A DNA stretch of 19,822 nt, taken from assembly GCA_949284615.1 (NCBI GenBank), contig CASDWL010000060.1, forward strand, positions 1 to 19,822. Reading direction: 5' to 3'. Made by a program: the position numbers and the translations under genes. This document shows, in pieces, positions 17,931-19,822 of this stretch. A model generated the notes under the pieces. That model worked only from the letters and a program-made list of their open reading frames with translations, ran no database searches and was not told the DNA's origin. Source of the DNA: an uncultured Mycoplasma sp. Lineage in GTDB: Bacteria > Bacillota_I > Bacilli_A > Mycoplasmatales > Metamycoplasmataceae. Numbering within the stretch: position 1 is the first letter of the stretch; each line of letters begins with the position of its first letter.

Positions 17931-19301
17931 TTATTTATTATTTAAAATAAATGAAACTATATCAGCAATTTTGATTCTTTTTTGTTCCATAGTGTCTCTA
18001 TGTCTTATTGTTACTGAATCATCATTTATCGAATCATAATCATATGTTATACATCAGTAAGTTCCAATGCTGTCTTGTCTTCTATATCTTTTACCTATTG
18101 AACCCACTTCATCATATGCTGCCATAATATCTTGTTCAATTAATGAGTGAAAAATTTTTTTAGCAAATTCTGCTTGTTTTTTAACAAGTGGCATAACACA
18201 AACTTTATATGGACAAAGATTATAATTTAATTTCATAACAACTCTAGTTTCATCATTTACTGATTCTTCTACATATGAATCAACAATAATTGCAAGCAAA
18301 AGACGATCAACACCAACTGATGGTTCTATTACATATGGTACTATTCATTCTTGTTTTTCTTGGTCAAAATATCTTAATTTTTCATGTGCCAATTTATTGT
18401 GTGATTCTAAATCAAAATTAGTTCTATTAGCTATTCCCATTAATTCTCCTCAACCAAAAGGAAAATTAAATTCAATATCAGTAGTACCTTTTGAATAATG
18501 TGCTAATTCTTTTTCATCATGTACTCTTAATTTTATTGATTCTTCTTTAAGACCTAATGAAAGTAAAAATTGTTTTGACTTTGAAACATAATAATCATAA
18601 AATTCTTCATCTTGTCCTGGATAAGTGAAAAATTCTAATTCCATTTGTTCAAATTCTCTTGTTCTAAAAATAAAATTTCCAGGAGTCACTTCATTTCTAA
18701 ATGACTTACCTATTTGACCAATACCAAAAGGTAGTTTTAATCTCATCGATCTTTGGACATTGTTGAAATTAATAAATATTCCTTGAGCTGTTTCAGGTCT
18801 TAAATATATTTCATTTTTCTTATCTTCCAATACACCTTGATTTGTTTTAAACATTAAATTAAATTTTTTAATGTTTGATCAATCAGTTTTTGAACCATCA
18901 TATTCTTTAACATTATTTTTAATTCATTCTTCTAATTCATCTAATGTTGAAAAAGAAGTCGATGATTTTGATGTAATTTCTTCATATATATGATCTGCTC
19001 GATATCTTTTGTTATTAATTTTATTTTCGATTAATAAATCTGTAAAATTTGAAATATGTCCCGATGCTTTTCATACACTAGGATTTAAAAGTATTTTAGA
19101 ATCTATTCCTACATTATTCTCTTCTTTTAGAACAAACTGATTTCATCAGGTTTTTTTAATATTATTAATTAATAAAACTCCTAATGGTCCATAATCTCAA
19201 GTATTTGCTAGACCTCCATAAATTTCAGAAGATTGAAAAACAAAACCTGCATTTTTTAAATGGTTAATTATGGTAATAATATCTTTTTTGTCATTCTTCA
19301 T
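17931..19301 (-). CDS. glyQS: Glycyl-tRNA synthetase (single-chain, class II)
   Basis: This enzyme (456 aa, family-typical) charges tRNA-Gly and acts as a homodimer. It is the alpha2 type found in firmicutes, archaea and eukaryotes, not the alpha2-beta2 type. Class II motifs are visible: [18 protein letters not shown] near residue 25, motif 1 helix [23 protein letters not shown] and motif 2 [23 protein letters not shown] in the middle, and motif 3 [13 protein letters not shown]. The anticodon-binding domain follows with [25 protein letters not shown] and [10 protein letters not shown] near the C-terminus. Many TGA Trp codons split it into short pieces under the standard code. It starts 12 bases after greA without a Shine-Dalgarno sequence. 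The start and end are set by continuous homology and the TAA at 17931-17933. Confidence 0.95.
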
Positions 19302-19313
19302 ATTGACTATTAT

Positions 19314-19787
19314 TTATTTAATTTCCAAAATTTCAATTTCATATTTTGTTGGAGCTTCAACAATAACAACATCTCCCTTTGATTTACCAATTAATGATAA
19401 AGCTAATGGAGATTTATTAGATATTTTATTTTCAAATGGATCTGATTCATAAGTAGAAACAATTGAATAAGTCTCTTTTTGATTTGAAAGTTTATTTTTA
19501 ATAGTTACAATAGAACCAATTGAAATAATATCTTTTTTACTTGTTTTAATTTCTTGAGCATTTTCTAAAGTTTTTTCAATTTCAGCAATTCTATCTTCAA
19601 TGATTCCTTGTTTTTCTCTAGCTGCTTCATATTCAGCATTTTCTGACAAGTCTCCTTGAGCTCTTGCATCTACAATTTCTTGAATTACTTCTGGTCTTTT
19701 TACTTCAATAAGTGTTTTTAATTCTTCTTTTAATTCTTTAATAGCTTCTTTGGTTAGTAATATTTTTGAATCATTAATTGTTGACAT
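19314..19787 (-). CDS. greA: Transcription elongation factor GreA
   Basis: GreA (157 aa, normal length) enters the RNA polymerase secondary channel and stimulates cleavage of backtracked RNA. The N-terminal coiled coil (residues 8-75) carries LKTLIEVKRPEVIQEI and the tip motif DARAQGDLSENAEYEAAREKQ with the catalytic acidic pair (D, E) near residues 43-46. The C-terminal FKBP-like domain includes ISIGSIVTIKN, TYSIVSTYE and SPLALSLIGKSKGDVV. A clear ribosome-binding site AAAGGAGA (19794-19801) precedes the ATG. It is the first gene seen in the greA-glyQS-dnaG-rpoD transcript; anything upstream lies outside the window. Confidence 0.97.
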   Translation of the reverse strand: MSTINDSKILLTKEAIKELKEELKTLIEVKRPEVIQEIVDARAQGDLSENAEYEAAREKQGIIEDRIAEIEKTLENAQEIKTSKKDIISIGSIVTIKNKLSNQKETYSIVSTYESDPFENKISNKSPLALSLIGKSKGDVVIVEAPTKYEIEILEIK

Positions 19788-19815
19788 TTTAAATCTCCTT
19801 TATTTATATATAAAT

Positions 19816-19821
19816 ATTATA
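19816..19821 (-). promoter_or_regulatory. Putative -10 box for greA
   Basis: TATAAT on the minus strand lies 28 bases before the greA ATG, which would give a leader of about 20 bases holding the AAAGGAGA ribosome-binding site. The -35 region is outside the window, so the call is tentative. Confidence 0.35.
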
Positions 19822-19822
19822 A

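Noticed and set aside
1..19822. tRNA, rRNA, CRISPR array or insertion sequence.
   Set aside because: I saw no TTCGAAT-type tRNA arm, rRNA block, regularly spaced direct repeats (other than the short MraZ box) or transposase motif on either strand.

Overview
The window comes from a wall-less bacterium of the mollicute type, most likely a Mycoplasma of the hominis/pulmonis/synoviae kind. The sequence is very A+T-rich. Almost every long gene runs through in-frame TGA codons at positions where the protein family has tryptophan (for example the TGA-TGG pair in the sigma factor [10 protein letters not shown] motif), so TGA is read as Trp (genetic code 4). TGG is still used occasionally. I merged the reading-frame pieces separated by TGA into full-length genes. 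The species assignment is inference.

Layout. (1) 32-2825, + strand: uvrB (DNA repair) and a lipoprotein. (2) 2838-4237, + strand: an RluD-type pseudouridine synthase and a DhaM/EIIA-like protein. (3) 4241-7024, - strand: rpsP, trmD, rplS, a small lipoprotein and tmcAL, a translation and tRNA-modification operon read from 7024 downward. (4) 7077-10197, - strand: gpmI (glycolysis) followed by a MATE-family transporter and a clear intrinsic terminator. (5) 10465-14314, + strand: a reduced division (dcw) cluster mraZ-rsmH-ftsA-like-ftsZ, with a three-repeat MraZ box directly before mraZ. (6) 14421-19787, - strand: greA, glyS (glyQS), dnaG and rpoD, ending at a bidirectional terminator shared with ftsZ. 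Coding density is very high. No gene-free stretch exceeds 300 bases; the largest is the 267-base divergent promoter region between gpmI and mraZ. I found no rRNA, tRNA, insertion sequence or CRISPR array.

Most genes are housekeeping genes. The most unusual part is the division cluster. The FtsZ has lost the canonical GGGTGTG signature (it reads GGKTGTL) and one of the two catalytic T7-loop acidic residues, yet keeps a DIPxFL-type C-terminal peptide. The protein encoded before it sits in the ftsA position and resembles FtsA in length and layout, but the actin-fold nucleotide-binding motifs are unrecognisable. Together they look like a division pair drifting away from nucleotide-driven function in a cell without a wall. 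The MraZ operator array is intact by comparison.

Other points are a DhaM-like phosphocarrier that lacks the expected active-site histidine, a TmcAL that ends early, and a sigma factor with a long charged N-terminal extension. Several + strand genes have a TATAAT box so close to the start codon that their mRNAs would be leaderless or nearly so.
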